Source of the DNA: Desulfofustis sp. PB-SRB1
GTDB lineage: Bacteria; Desulfobacterota; Desulfobulbia; Desulfobulbales; Desulfocapsaceae
Length of the DNA: 64,000 bases
Assembly (NCBI GenBank): GCA_016722945.1
Contig: JAEQMT010000059.1
Location: forward strand, 310,001-374,000
Direction: 5' to 3'
Made by a program: the position numbers and the translations under genes. Each line of letters starts with the position of its first letter. Position 1 is the first letter of the stretch. Shown here in pieces: positions 53,033 to 61,992 of the stretch. The notes beneath the pieces are model-generated. The model did not search any database. It was not told the DNA's origin and saw only the letters and a program-made list of their open reading frames with translations.

Positions 53033-55225
53033 TCAGTTGCGTTTGCGGCTGGCGCTTTTGCCCTGTTTTTTGAGTTTTTTGCGATCTGCCTGTGATTTTG
53101 CCAGCCGTTTCTCGGCCCGCTCGATGAGAATTTCCTGGACGGTGCGATCATCATCGCCTGGTGCGGGCGTCCGCTTGACGTAGGTGCCGTTCGGCTGCAT
53201 GTCCCAGACGCTGCGCTGATTGCCAAGCTGGACGTCAAACACTTCTCGGAGCTTGGCCTGTAACATCTTGTTTTCCACTGGGGTGACCACCTCGACACGT
53301 GACTCCAGATTACGCTTCATGAGATCGGCGGAGCCGATAAAATACTCTTCATCGCCGCCGTTTCTGAAATAGTAGATGCGGGCGTGTTCGAGAAATCTGC
53401 CGACGATGGAGATCACCGTGATATTGTCCGAGACACCTTCTACACCTGGGCGCAACCGGCAGCTGTCGCGGATGATCAGGTTCACCTTCACTCCGGCTTC
53501 GGAGGCCGCATAGAGCGCCTTGGTGATGTCTTTGTCCTCCAGGGCGTTTGATTTGAACTGGATGAGGCCGGGTGAATTGGGACTGTGCAGTTCCATCTCA
53601 CGTTTGATCTTGATGAGCAGCGATTTTTTCAGGATATGGGGTGAGGGCAGAATCTTCTGGTAGTTGCGGGCCGGGGCATACCCGGTCGTGAGATAGTTGA
53701 ACAGTTCGGTCAAATCTTCGCAGATCTGCGGGTCGCAGGTGAGCAGTCCAAGATCGCTGTACTGGCGGGCGGTGCCGGAGTGATAGTTACCGGTGCCGAT
53801 ATGGGCGTAGCGCTGCAGACCGTAATAGTCGCGGCGCACCACGAAAATCACCTTGGAGTGGGTCTTCAGCCCCACTACCCCGTAGGTTACGTGAATTCCT
53901 GCCTGTTCAAGGGTTTCAGCCCACTTGATATTGGCTGATTCGTCAAAGCGGGCCATCAGTTCAACCACTACCGCTACCTGTTTGCCGTTTTGGGCTGCAT
54001 CGATGAGGTATTGGATGATGCGGGAATCGGAACTGGTGCGATACAGGGTCATTTTGATGACCAGAACCTTGGGATCGATGCTTGCTTCTTTGAGGAATCG
54101 CTCCACCGTGGTTTCAAACGACTCGTACGGATGTTGCAGCAGAATCGATTTCTGGTTGCGCAGGATGTGGAAGATATTTGGTTCCTCGCTTACCAGCTGG
54201 GGATGGTCACAGGGATGGTGGATGGGGTAGTGAAGATCGGCGCGATCAATTTTACATATTTCCATAAGGTCTCGTTTGGCCATGATGCCGGGTTCATCAA
54301 AGACGTCTTTATGCTCGTCGATGTCCAGTTCCGCCGCCAGTCTGCCACGGTGCAGGGGGATCATGTCGGCATCCACCTGAAGGCGGATAATGTCAGCGAA
54401 TTTTCTCTCGCGCAGGGCCGATTCAATCATGGCAAGCAGATCATTAGCGCCGTCTCTGTGCTCGGTTATAGCGTTTCTGGTCACCCGGAAGAACTCGCAG
54501 CTGTGGATGGTCATCCCCGGAAAAAGATCGTCAAGGTTGTTGGCCATCAGCTCTTCAAAGGTGATGTACAGGTGGTCATCGCCGATTTGGATGAAACGGG
54601 GTATGCCGACGCCAAGGGGCACCTTGATACGGTTGAGATGGAGTTGATCGCTGTCTATTTCACTGGAGCTGACCAGCAGATTCAGTGAAAGGTTCGAGAT
54701 AAATGGAAAGGGGTGGGCCGGGTCGATGCCCTGCGGGGTGAGCAGGGGAAAAATCTCATATTTGAAGTATTCATCGAGTTTTTTCTTCTGTTTCTGGGAG
54801 AGCTGGTCATAGCCGGTAAAGCGGATTCCCTCCTCAGCCAGTCGGGCCCGCAGTTCCCGTTCTATCTGCCGCTGTTCGGTGAACAATTCGTTGACCGTTT
54901 GGTAGCAGGCATCGATCTGTTCGGCCGGCAGCATCCCGTCGATGCTCGGTTTTTTCAGACCGGCACCCACCTGCTGCTTGAGGCCGCCGATCCGCTTCAT
55001 AAAGAACTCATCCAGGTTGGAGCCCACTACGGCCACGAAAAAGACCCGTTCCAGAAGCGGCACCCGATCGTCCTTTGCCTCATGCAGGACGCGGCGGTTA
55101 AAGGCAAGCCAGGTGAGCTCGCGGTTGAGATAAAATTCGGAGCTGTCGAGATCGATAGGTGCTGGGGTGTCACCGGTCATGGCTTTTTCCGTGGTGCGTG
55201 AGTTGGCGGGGGTACTTTCTTTCAT
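53033..55225 (-). CDS. ppk1: Polyphosphate kinase 1
   Basis: Ppk1 polymerises the gamma-phosphate of ATP into polyphosphate. Start set at ATG 55225 (MKESTPANSR); ATG 55180 is a rival with a similar weak site. Order: N domain (FYLNRELTWLAFNRRVL, SNLDEFFMKRIGGLKQQ), head domain, then the two catalytic C domains. The phosphorylated His lies in YAHIGTGNYHSGTARQYSDL, and the second catalytic His/Arg set lies in YFIGSADLMKRNLESRVE. The tail (QADRKKLKKQGKSASRKRN) is strongly basic. About 730 residues, normal. Confidence 0.96.
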   Translation of the reverse strand: MKESTPANSRTTEKAMTGDTPAPIDLDSSEFYLNRELTWLAFNRRVLHEAKDDRVPLLERVFFVAVVGSNLDEFFMKRIGGLKQQVGAGLKKPSIDGMLPAEQIDACYQTVNELFTEQRQIERELRARLAEEGIRFTGYDQLSQKQKKKLDEYFKYEIFPLLTPQGIDPAHPFPFISNLSLNLLVSSSEIDSDQLHLNRIKVPLGVGIPRFIQIGDDHLYITFEELMANNLDDLFPGMTIHSCEFFRVTRNAITEHRDGANDLLAMIESALRERKFADIIRLQVDADMIPLHRGRLAAELDIDEHKDVFDEPGIMAKRDLMEICKIDRADLHYPIHHPCDHPQLVSEEPNIFHILRNQKSILLQHPYESFETTVERFLKEASIDPKVLVIKMTLYRTSSDSRIIQYLIDAAQNGKQVAVVVELMARFDESANIKWAETLEQAGIHVTYGVVGLKTHSKVIFVVRRDYYGLQRYAHIGTGNYHSGTARQYSDLGLLTCDPQICEDLTELFNYLTTGYAPARNYQKILPSPHILKKSLLIKIKREMELHSPNSPGLIQFKSNALEDKDITKALYAASEAGVKVNLIIRDSCRLRPGVEGVSDNITVISIVGRFLEHARIYYFRNGGDEEYFIGSADLMKRNLESRVEVVTPVENKMLQAKLREVFDVQLGNQRSVWDMQPNGTYVKRTPAPGDDDRTVQEILIERAEKRLAKSQADRKKLKKQGKSASRKRN

Positions 55226-55395
55226 AGAGCGAGGCGTGCGTGAAATGATCATTAATAATACATCAATAGTAGAGGTGGGGAAAAATGTCTATCTTGTTAT
55301 TGTTAGTTTATCATGAGTATCAGATGAAAAACAGTGGGGAATATCTGGTTTCTAGGCTGATGAAGGTAAGCAAAATTTAGCAACAGCTCGTGTTG

Positions 55396-56181
55396 ATGAA
55401 GGATTATTACGACATATTGGGGGTCAGCCCGGAGGCGGATGAGCAGGAGATTCGCACCAAGTACCGACAGCTTGCCATGCGCTATCACCCTGATCGCAAC
55501 CCCGACGACCCACGGGCGGGTGAGCGGTTCAGGGACGTTGCCGAGGCCTACGGCGTGCTTACCGACGCACAAAAACGGCGCGACTACGATCGGGCCCGCG
55601 GTGGCGGTGGCGTTTTCGGGCAACCGGGCGGCTTTGGGTACTCGCAGGAGGAGATCCTGAAAGATCTGTTCAATGATCCGCGTTTCCAGCAGATCATGCG
55701 CGGTATGCTGGCCGAATTCCAGCGTTCCGGGTTTCGCGCCTCGCCCCGATTCCTGCGTAACATCTTTTTTGCCGGCAAGGGCGGGGTGCTCTTTGCCCCC
55801 ATTTTGTTCTTGGGCAGCCTGGCCGGTCCTGCCCTGCTGCGCGGCGGCGCCAAAGCCCTGCAGTCACGTCTGCCACCCGATAGCCCGCTGCGTGCGGTGA
55901 TACAAAAGGTAGCCGACATTGACAAAGAACCAGAATCACCGGCGCAGCAGGAGCGAGGCGCCGATGTCACCTATATCACCTCGCTCAGCGCGGCTGAATT
56001 TACCGACGGAAAAACAGTCCAGGTTGTCTCGGCGGGACCTGAGGGCAATGAACTGCTCAAGGTACGCATACCTGCCGGCAGCAAGCCGGGAACAAAACTC
56101 AAGTTGGCCGGCAAAGGCGCTGATGGGCCGGGCGGCCGCGGTGATCTCTTCCTGGAGCTGGCACTGCACGAAGAAAGTTAA
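55396..56181 (+). CDS. DnaJ-domain protein
   Basis: ATG 55396 (MKDYYDILGVSPE) is chosen over an in-frame GTG two codons earlier. Residues 1-68 are a J domain with the HPD triad in AMRYHPDRNPDD. Glycine-rich residues 75-90 follow, then a hydrophobic middle (about 120-150) and a C-terminal DnaJ_C-like substrate-binding region (TSLSAAEFTDGKTVQVV, LLKVRIPAGSKPGTKLKLAGKG). The J domain stimulates an Hsp70 ATPase. It lacks zinc fingers, like CbpA. The hydrophobic stretch LFAPILFLGSLAGPALLRGG may anchor it in the membrane. The RAYT REP begins at its stop. Confidence 0.87.
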   Translation: MKDYYDILGVSPEADEQEIRTKYRQLAMRYHPDRNPDDPRAGERFRDVAEAYGVLTDAQKRRDYDRARGGGGVFGQPGGFGYSQEEILKDLFNDPRFQQIMRGMLAEFQRSGFRASPRFLRNIFFAGKGGVLFAPILFLGSLAGPALLRGGAKALQSRLPPDSPLRAVIQKVADIDKEPESPAQQERGADVTYITSLSAAEFTDGKTVQVVSAGPEGNELLKVRIPAGSKPGTKLKLAGKGADGPGGRGDLFLELALHEES

Positions 56182-56231
56182 AACGGCCGGTCTGGTGACC
56201 GGCCCTCCCGGCGATGCCATCAGCTGACCGG
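56180..56231 (+). repeat. REP element, upstream of the RAYT gene
   Basis: A 52-bp block that begins at the DnaJ stop codon (AAAACGGCCGGTCTGGTGAC) and ends GCTGACCGG. It is repeated in direct orientation downstream at 56851-56901 with two differences (one missing A and one changed base). GGCCCTCCCGG and CCGGTCTGGTGACCGG are the palindromic core. Confidence 0.83.
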
Positions 56232-56268
56232 CTGGGAAAATAGTTTGCCGCGAAATGAGGGGAAAAAC

Positions 56269-56892
56269 ATGGCTGCATCTACTCATCTGGGTTGGTACAA
56301 ACATGGGAAACTCCCCCACTATGATTGCCCCGATCTCTATCAGGCAATTACCTATCGTCTTGCCGACAGCCTGCCGAGTTCCGTTTTCGCGAGCTTGCAG
56401 AGTGAGCCGGAAAAAAGAAACACGTCGCAAGCCCAATTGAACGCCTCTCGAAGAATTCACTGTGAAGAGATGCTGGATACGTGCCATGGTTCATGTATTT
56501 TACGACAGCATCACAACGCAACCTTGGTGCTCGATGGGTGGCATTACTTCGATGAAAAGAGATACGATTTAGTAATTGGGGTAGTAATGCCTAATCATGT
56601 TCATGTGCTCATCCGCATGTATCCTGAATCCTTGTTGGGAGCAACGGTGAAGACATGGAAAAACTACGCCGCCAGGAGATTTACCAATGAAATTGTACCT
56701 GGCTTGATACCTCACTGGCAGGCTGGCTATTGGGATCGATTTATTCGTAATGAGAAGCATTTGCATGATGTGGTGGAATATATTGTGTTCAATCCGGTCA
56801 AGGCGAGGTTGGTGGAATTGCCGGAACAATGGCCGTATTTCGCTATTGGGAAAACGGCCGGTCTGGTGCCGGCCCTCCCGGCGATGGCATAA
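56269..56892 (+). CDS. REP-associated tyrosine transposase (RAYT, Y1/IS200-like)
   Basis: ATG 56269 with GAGGGGAAAAAC is preferred over an in-frame TTG 24 bases earlier. The 207-residue protein has the HUH motif VVMPNHVHVLI (His-Val-His about residues 110-112), the catalytic Tyr in QAGYWDRFIRNE (about residue 154) and the family ending EYIVFNPVKARLVELPEQW. RAYTs cut and move REP palindromes as single-stranded DNA. The last 13 residues (KTAGLVPALPAMA) are read through the downstream REP. The gene is bracketed by REPs, so it is likely a working or recently working domesticated transposase. Confidence 0.9.
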   Translation: MAASTHLGWYKHGKLPHYDCPDLYQAITYRLADSLPSSVFASLQSEPEKRNTSQAQLNASRRIHCEEMLDTCHGSCILRQHHNATLVLDGWHYFDEKRYDLVIGVVMPNHVHVLIRMYPESLLGATVKTWKNYAARRFTNEIVPGLIPHWQAGYWDRFIRNEKHLHDVVEYIVFNPVKARLVELPEQWPYFAIGKTAGLVPALPAMA

Positions 56893-56938
56893 GCTGACCG
56901 GTCTTAAGCCTCCGGGAGCGCCGGTCACCAGACCGGCG
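56851..56938 (+). repeat. REP pair, downstream of the RAYT gene
   Basis: A direct copy of the upstream REP at 56851-56901, then an inverted core at 56911-56938 (TCCGGGAGCGCCGGTCACCA, ending GACCGGCG). Together they make a bigger stem, a BIME-like pair. Confidence 0.82.
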
Positions 56939-56963
56939 AAATAGAAGGTGAGTGTAGCAAGGA

Positions 56964-58517
56964 TTACTTGCCGTTGGATGGGGGCCCGGCGTGCTCTTCA
57001 ATGCTGCTTTGCAAAGACGCAAAAAGCTCGGCATCGGTAATGATGCGCGGCACCTTGTGCTGGCCGCCGAGTTTGCCACGCTTTTTCATCCAGGCGGTGA
57101 AGGCGCCGGGCGGCGCCGCCAGCAATTGCGGCTTATCCATGCCGTAGCCTTCCTGGCGGTGGGCGGCATAGTCCTCGTTGCGCGCCATCAGTACATCATC
57201 GACCCGATTTATGAATGTCTTCCGCGCCGCATCACTGATGGTGTTTTCGGCAAACTCTACCACATACCGGTGATATCCCGGTTCACTGCTGTTTTCAGGG
57301 ACAATCGCACCAACGCTGAATTCCACCACCGATGTGCCGATAGACTCGGCACCGTTGCTTACCGCGTCTTCGATCTCCTCACCGATGAGGTGTTCGCCGA
57401 AGGCCGAGAGCATGTAGGAAAGCCGCCCGGTAACGTGCAGCCGGGGCGGGTTGCACTCAGTGAAACTGATGGTGTCACCGAGGATGTAACCCCATAACCC
57501 GGCGCAATTGCTGAGAACCACCGCGTAGTTGACCCCCGGCTCGATATCGGTGACCCAGTGCCTTGTGGGACTGGGATGGTCGATCTCTTCCACCGGCACA
57601 AACTCAAAAAAGATGCCGTGATCAAGAATGAGTCGCAACCCCTCGTCGCTGCCCCGATCCGCTACCGCGATAAAACCCTCGCTGGCCGGATAGACCTCGC
57701 GCAACTCGGCCCGCGAGCCGGTGATCAGGTCGCGGTACTGCTGCCGGTACGGCTGAAACGAGACGCCGCCATGCACCACCATTTCCACATTGGGCAGTAG
57801 TGATTTCAAACTGATATCAGTGAGCTGCCGCTGCCTGGCCAGCTCCGCGAAAAACAGATTGAGCCACGAGGGTACCCCGCTGATCATGCGGATATCCTCG
57901 GCCGCGGCGGTTACCGCCAGTCGCTGCATCTTCTGTTCCCACTCACTCATCAGGGCGATATCCAGGGGCGGAAACTGCTTGGGACGCAGCCATGGCGGGG
58001 TAGTAGCGGCGGCGATCCCGCTGAGATCACCGGCGTATACGCCGGGCGCCAGCTTTCGCAGATCGGTGCTGCCACCCAGCATGAAGAGCTTGCCGCCGAG
58101 AATGGCGCTGTCCGGTCGGTTGATCAGATGATGGACAAGCAGATCGACGCCCGCCTTGCGGTTGGAGAGGATCATCTCCCTGCTGCACGGTATGTACTTG
58201 GTGGTGCCGCTGGAGGTGCCTGAGCTCAGGGCAAAGTAGGGGATGCGGCCGGGCCAGGTACAGTTGTCCAGAATGGGAAAGGAGTCCTGCCACCACTGTT
58301 CCCAGAAATCCTCATACCGGCCCAGCGGCACTGCTTTCTGGAAATCCGCTACCGATCGGATGCGACCAAAATCATGGGCCGTACCGAAGCGGCTGGTACC
58401 GCTTTTTTTTACCAGGCTGAGCAGCTGCCGCTGCTGGGTTTCAGGCGGGTTCTGCACACTCAGTTGCCGGTGCCGCCGGCGTGCATAGAGTCTGGTAGCG
58501 GCAGTCAGTATGCTCAT
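56964..58517 (-). CDS. GH3-family acyl-adenylate amide synthetase
   Basis: A 517-residue GH3 (auxin-responsive promoter) family protein. The ATP/adenylation motif YFALSSGTSSGTTKYIPCSR stands at residues 94-113, followed by LFMLGGSTDL, SEGFIAVADR, and HVTGRLSYMLSAFGEHL near 360-380. Plant GH3 enzymes form amides between acyl acids and amino acids through acyl-AMP; bacterial members are mostly unstudied. Its start lies 16 nt after the stop of the penicillin-acylase-like gene, so the two are very probably one transcript, with opposite chemistry on amide bonds. Confidence 0.9.
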   Translation of the reverse strand: MSILTAATRLYARRRHRQLSVQNPPETQQRQLLSLVKKSGTSRFGTAHDFGRIRSVADFQKAVPLGRYEDFWEQWWQDSFPILDNCTWPGRIPYFALSSGTSSGTTKYIPCSREMILSNRKAGVDLLVHHLINRPDSAILGGKLFMLGGSTDLRKLAPGVYAGDLSGIAAATTPPWLRPKQFPPLDIALMSEWEQKMQRLAVTAAAEDIRMISGVPSWLNLFFAELARQRQLTDISLKSLLPNVEMVVHGGVSFQPYRQQYRDLITGSRAELREVYPASEGFIAVADRGSDEGLRLILDHGIFFEFVPVEEIDHPSPTRHWVTDIEPGVNYAVVLSNCAGLWGYILGDTISFTECNPPRLHVTGRLSYMLSAFGEHLIGEEIEDAVSNGAESIGTSVVEFSVGAIVPENSSEPGYHRYVVEFAENTISDAARKTFINRVDDVLMARNEDYAAHRQEGYGMDKPQLLAAPPGAFTAWMKKRGKLGGQHKVPRIITDAELFASLQSSIEEHAGPPSNGK

Positions 58518-58533
58518 GGCGGAGCCCCTGCTA

Positions 58534-60771
58534 TCAGTTTCTCAGGGTAAGTTTGTGGGGAAATGTGTGCTGCGCGGTGGTCAGTCGCAGCGGAACCTGC
58601 ACATATTCTCCCCGTTGCCAGAGGGTATAGAGGTCAAGATAATTTTCACTGCCCCAGAATCCATCCTGGCCGCCCACCAGCACGAAATAGTTGGCATCGG
58701 GATCGGCCATGTCGGAGATATGGCGGGATTGGGCGCCGTAGGTGACGCGCCGTTTAGTATTGGACAGCGAGTGGGCACGCTTCATGATCGTATTGGTTGA
58801 ACCACCCACCTCAAATTCGCCAAACCGGTATTTGCCGCCGATGACCGGGACATTTCCCAATGCATGGGTGAGTCTGAGGACATGCACCTCTCCCCAGCTG
58901 GTGGCCGGATCAAAATCGGCGGCCGCATCGGTTATTGCCTCGGCCAGGGGCATCGTTTCCGGTGCGGTGATGAGATCCTCCAGCAGCCAGCCGTAAATTG
59001 CCGCCGAGCGCATCAGGCTGTCGCGGATGGTGGGACCGTAGCGCTCTTCATAGGCGCGCGAGGCCAGGTAATAGGCCACCAGCTCGAGGGCGACGGCCCC
59101 ATTTGACTCTCTGGTGTAGCGGCCGTCCCATGCCTCCAAAGCGTCAAGCAGGTCATCGGCGCCATCTATTTCTGTCGGGCTGTAGGTGATGATCGCCTGG
59201 GCCAGTTGATGTGAGGTTTGGGCGTAGACGTCCTGCTGGATGGCCATCAAATCGGTGGTGGAGAATCGTTCTTTTTCAGCCATTCTCAGGTTGAACGCGG
59301 TGATCCGGTCATTTGAGTTGCCAAACAGCGACAGTGGCGGCTCAGTCCGGGTGGGGGCGTTGTTGGTGGAGGCGAGAAATCCCTGCTCCGGGTTGAGAGC
59401 AAACGGCAGCTCGGTGGAATCGAGCAGGGTGGCCCACTGGTGATCAGGATTGGCCGGATCGGCAAAGAATTCGGGCGCTGCAACACCTGCCGCCGGAGCG
59501 AATGAAAGGGCCGCGAGTTGGCCGATATTGCCGGCGCTGTCGCCAAACAAAATATTCTGGCCGGACACCCCATATCCCCGAAATGCCTCGCGAAACTCTT
59601 CCCAGTCAGCCGCCCGGTTTGCCCTGAGAAACGGGGTTAATTCATCGCTGGGCAGGTGGCCGCGCCATGTTACCGCGATCTCGGGCAGGTCGTAATCTTC
59701 CAGCAGTGGGGCGTCCGAAATCACCGGACCCAATTCCGATTCCCGAATGGTTACCTCCTTATCCCTCCACCAGCGCACCTGGATGCGCTCGGTTCGTTCG
59801 GTATATGATGTATCATTATCGCCGGAAAGATCATAAAAGGTGGTGGACAGCGCCAGCATATTGGTGCCGGCCCACCCCACCTGCTCGTTGCGGCCCACCA
59901 GCACCGCCGGTAAACCCGGCATGCTGAGCCCCACCACCCGATAGGAAGGGGCGTGACAGCCGATAATCACCCAGAAATTGGGCAACATCAGGCCCAGATG
60001 CGGATCGCCTGCCACCAGGGCGCTGCCGCTGTCGCTGCGTGAACCGGCCACCACCAGGGCGTTGGAGCCGCTGCGTACGGCCGAACCGAGCAGGTTCAGT
60101 GCATCATCTTTATCCCCGTAGCTGGGGTGGGCAATGCGCCCGTGGGAAATCTGGCGCTGCCACACCTCCTTCCAGGCCGGTTCGCCGCGCATGCGCATGT
60201 TCATGAACCAGTAGAGCCAGTTCACATCGCTGGCGGCAAGACGGCCGACGCCGAGCACATCGGCGCGGTTCCAGGGTGTCGGGGTAATGCCCAGTGAATC
60301 AAGCTCCGGCGGCAGGGAGGCGCCATTTTCGATGAAATGATTGATTCCCGCCAGATACCGATCCAACCAGGCCCTGGTCTCGTCAGGCAGGTTTTTTTCC
60401 AACTCCGGTACCACCCTGTCATGATTGAGAATGCGCAGGGAATGATCGATATCCACTGCGTACGGGCCGAACATCTCGGCCAGCCGCCCCTGGCTGACCC
60501 GGCGCAGCACCTCCATCTGGCCAAGGCGCAGATGGGCATGAACAAGGCCCATAACGTAGGGGATATCGTCGTCATGGGTGGCGCTGATAAAGGGGATCTG
60601 GTGGTCGTCCCAGTAGATGTCCACCTCACCTCTCAGATCGAGGTTCATGGTCGGAAATGCGGCCAGCCGCTCTTCGGTGGTGGTGGCCAGCGGGAAGGGC
60701 TTGAGTAACGAGCAGCCACCCAGAAACAACAGGGAGAGCAGCGAGGTTAGTTTGGTTGTCAGACGGCTCAT
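58534..60771 (-). CDS. Penicillin acylase-family Ntn hydrolase, lipoprotein
   Basis: A 745-residue Ntn-hydrolase. LFLGGCSLL has a lipobox Cys at 20, so the mature enzyme is probably a lipid-anchored periplasmic protein. The alpha chain is about residues 25-230; the nucleophile is likely Ser236 in RSGSNALVVAG, the start of the beta chain after autocleavage at Gly235-Ser236. DPHLGLMLPNFWVIIG, VGWAGTNM and HQWATLLDSTELPF region follow. Substrates of the family include penicillins, acyl-homoserine lactones and acyl amino acids. Partner gene is GH3, directly downstream. Confidence 0.92.
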   Translation of the reverse strand: MSRLTTKLTSLLSLLFLGGCSLLKPFPLATTTEERLAAFPTMNLDLRGEVDIYWDDHQIPFISATHDDDIPYVMGLVHAHLRLGQMEVLRRVSQGRLAEMFGPYAVDIDHSLRILNHDRVVPELEKNLPDETRAWLDRYLAGINHFIENGASLPPELDSLGITPTPWNRADVLGVGRLAASDVNWLYWFMNMRMRGEPAWKEVWQRQISHGRIAHPSYGDKDDALNLLGSAVRSGSNALVVAGSRSDSGSALVAGDPHLGLMLPNFWVIIGCHAPSYRVVGLSMPGLPAVLVGRNEQVGWAGTNMLALSTTFYDLSGDNDTSYTERTERIQVRWWRDKEVTIRESELGPVISDAPLLEDYDLPEIAVTWRGHLPSDELTPFLRANRAADWEEFREAFRGYGVSGQNILFGDSAGNIGQLAALSFAPAAGVAAPEFFADPANPDHQWATLLDSTELPFALNPEQGFLASTNNAPTRTEPPLSLFGNSNDRITAFNLRMAEKERFSTTDLMAIQQDVYAQTSHQLAQAIITYSPTEIDGADDLLDALEAWDGRYTRESNGAVALELVAYYLASRAYEERYGPTIRDSLMRSAAIYGWLLEDLITAPETMPLAEAITDAAADFDPATSWGEVHVLRLTHALGNVPVIGGKYRFGEFEVGGSTNTIMKRAHSLSNTKRRVTYGAQSRHISDMADPDANYFVLVGGQDGFWGSENYLDLYTLWQRGEYVQVPLRLTTAQHTFPHKLTLRN

Positions 60772-60794
60772 AACATTCAGAACTGATGGTTATT

Positions 60795-60959
60795 GATGAA
60801 GAATTTGTAAAAAATCAGTATTCCAGTCAAAGATGGCTCAGTAAAAAACGCTGTACGGTGAACGGTTAACGGTGGTCATTTTGACCTATCGATCCCGCGG
60901 TACGTCAAGTGATCAAAAGGATCGCTTGAATCGCGGAGCGAAGTTTTTACCATGCCATC
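60795..60959 (+). repeat. Degenerate family A element, copy A3
   Basis: Left part AAAGATGGCTCAGTAAAAAA resembles AAGATGGCTAAGTAAAAACA of A1; the middle GTGGTCATTTTGACCT aligns with GTGGTCGTTTTGACCT, and the right end reads GAGCGAAGTTTTTACCATGC CATC. About 165 bp and much decayed. It lies upstream of the acylase gene on the other side. Confidence 0.68.
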
Positions 60960-61050
60960 AAAAATTGTTTTATCTGTGGACAATAAGGAGCAAGGCGCAC
61001 AACAGCAAGAAGGCGTCACCCACCCTGCTCCGCGGTTAACCAGGCGCCGC

Positions 61051-61446
61051 TTAGCTCGTCTGAGTGCTGCCGGCGGTGGAAGGAGGTCGCCAGACCAGCA
61101 GAAGGATCAGAAATATGGCGGCGTTGAACATCGGGAAACCGGTAATCGCGATGGAAACGCCAAATGCAAAGGTGTAAACCAGCCCAACCGCCAGGTCGAT
61201 GGCTTGGATAAGTGCCATCATGTCCCACCAAAAGCGGTTTTGCGCAAGGTTTCTGGCAATATAGAACATACCGATACCATAGGCGATGAATCGAGCGGCC
61301 AACTGGCCATAGAGGTATTTTTAGTCAGGGCTTGGCTGGGTAAAACCAAATACCGAAAAAAACTGGTCGACCACCAGTAAAAAGGCGAGCCCCAATACTA
61401 TTTGAGAAACACCAATCAGATACGACAACACTCTTTGCTTGATCAT
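61051..61446 (-). pseudogene. Small membrane protein gene with in-frame TAA
   Basis: One reading frame from ATG 61446 (site GGAGG, 6 nt) to the stop at 61051-61053 runs 131 codons, broken once by TAA at 61321-61323. Before it: MIKQRVLSYLIGVSQIVLGL and VVDQFFSVFGFTQPSPD. After it: KYLYGQLAARFIAYGIGMFY, WWDMMALIQAIDLAVGL and FNAAIFLILLLVW. Four hydrophobic segments are visible. The frame stays open and coherent across the stop, so one nonsense change is the simplest reading. It faces the Rrf2 gene, a likely regulator. No family recognised with confidence. Confidence 0.75.
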
Positions 61447-61531
61447 GCCATCCTCCAGCGGAAAAGTTGATAGACAAACAACATATAAAGAATATATATT
61501 TTATGATTATACTGTCAAGCACGGGTGGCGC

Positions 61532-61553
61532 ATATACTATTTAATATGTATAT
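61532..61553 (+). promoter_or_regulatory. Dyad operator candidate for the Rrf2 regulator
   Basis: ATATAC at 61532-61537 mirrors GTATAT at 61548-61553 with an AT-rich near-palindromic centre (TATTTAATAT). It lies just upstream of the Rrf2 start and within the shared promoter region of the divergent membrane gene, which suits autoregulation. Confidence 0.5.
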
Positions 61554-61560
61554 TTAGTTT

Positions 61561-61992
61561 ATGGCATATGGAATATCCTTCACTCAAGCGTTATACGTTC
61601 TTATCTTCGTGGCCGACAAGATGCGTCTAAATCGGTTTGAGATGGTACCCACCTCTCTTATTTCTGAGGCGCTGAATTTGCCGCGCCCGTCGGCGGCAAA
61701 AATTTTGAAGCAGCTTAATCAGGCTGGAATCGTCGAGACCGCTACCGGCGTTAAAGGTGGCGTCTGTCTGGCAAAAGAGCCCCAGCAGATACGCCTCTAT
61801 GATATTTTTAGAGCTATTGAAGGGAAAAAACCGCTATTTCGCTCAGACCACCCGTTAAATGCTTCTGGGATGCGACCAAAACAGGTAAAGGATACCGTTC
61901 GAGAACTGTTACTTCGTTTTGAACACAACCTTGCCAGGAACCTTGCTGATTACACCTTGGCGGATTTAGTCTCCGTTCACGAAAAGAGCTAG
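61561..61992 (+). CDS. Rrf2-family transcriptional regulator without cysteines
   Basis: A 143-residue Rrf2 regulator: a winged helix (SFTQALYVLIFVADK, PTSLISEALNLPRPSAAKILKQL, GIVETATGVKGGVCLA), then IRLYDIFRAIEGKKPLF. The three cysteines that bind an Fe-S cluster in IscR or NsrR are not present in the usual region after the wing, so it probably senses something else or works as a redox-blind repressor. Divergent to the broken membrane gene. Confidence 0.88.
   Translation: MAYGISFTQALYVLIFVADKMRLNRFEMVPTSLISEALNLPRPSAAKILKQLNQAGIVETATGVKGGVCLAKEPQQIRLYDIFRAIEGKKPLFRSDHPLNASGMRPKQVKDTVRELLLRFEHNLARNLADYTLADLVSVHEKS

Noticed and set aside
61321-61323. TAA in the membrane gene as a recoded amino acid
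   Set aside because: Selenocysteine uses TGA and pyrrolysine uses TAG; TAA has no recoding system of that kind in bacteria. A nonsense change is simpler.
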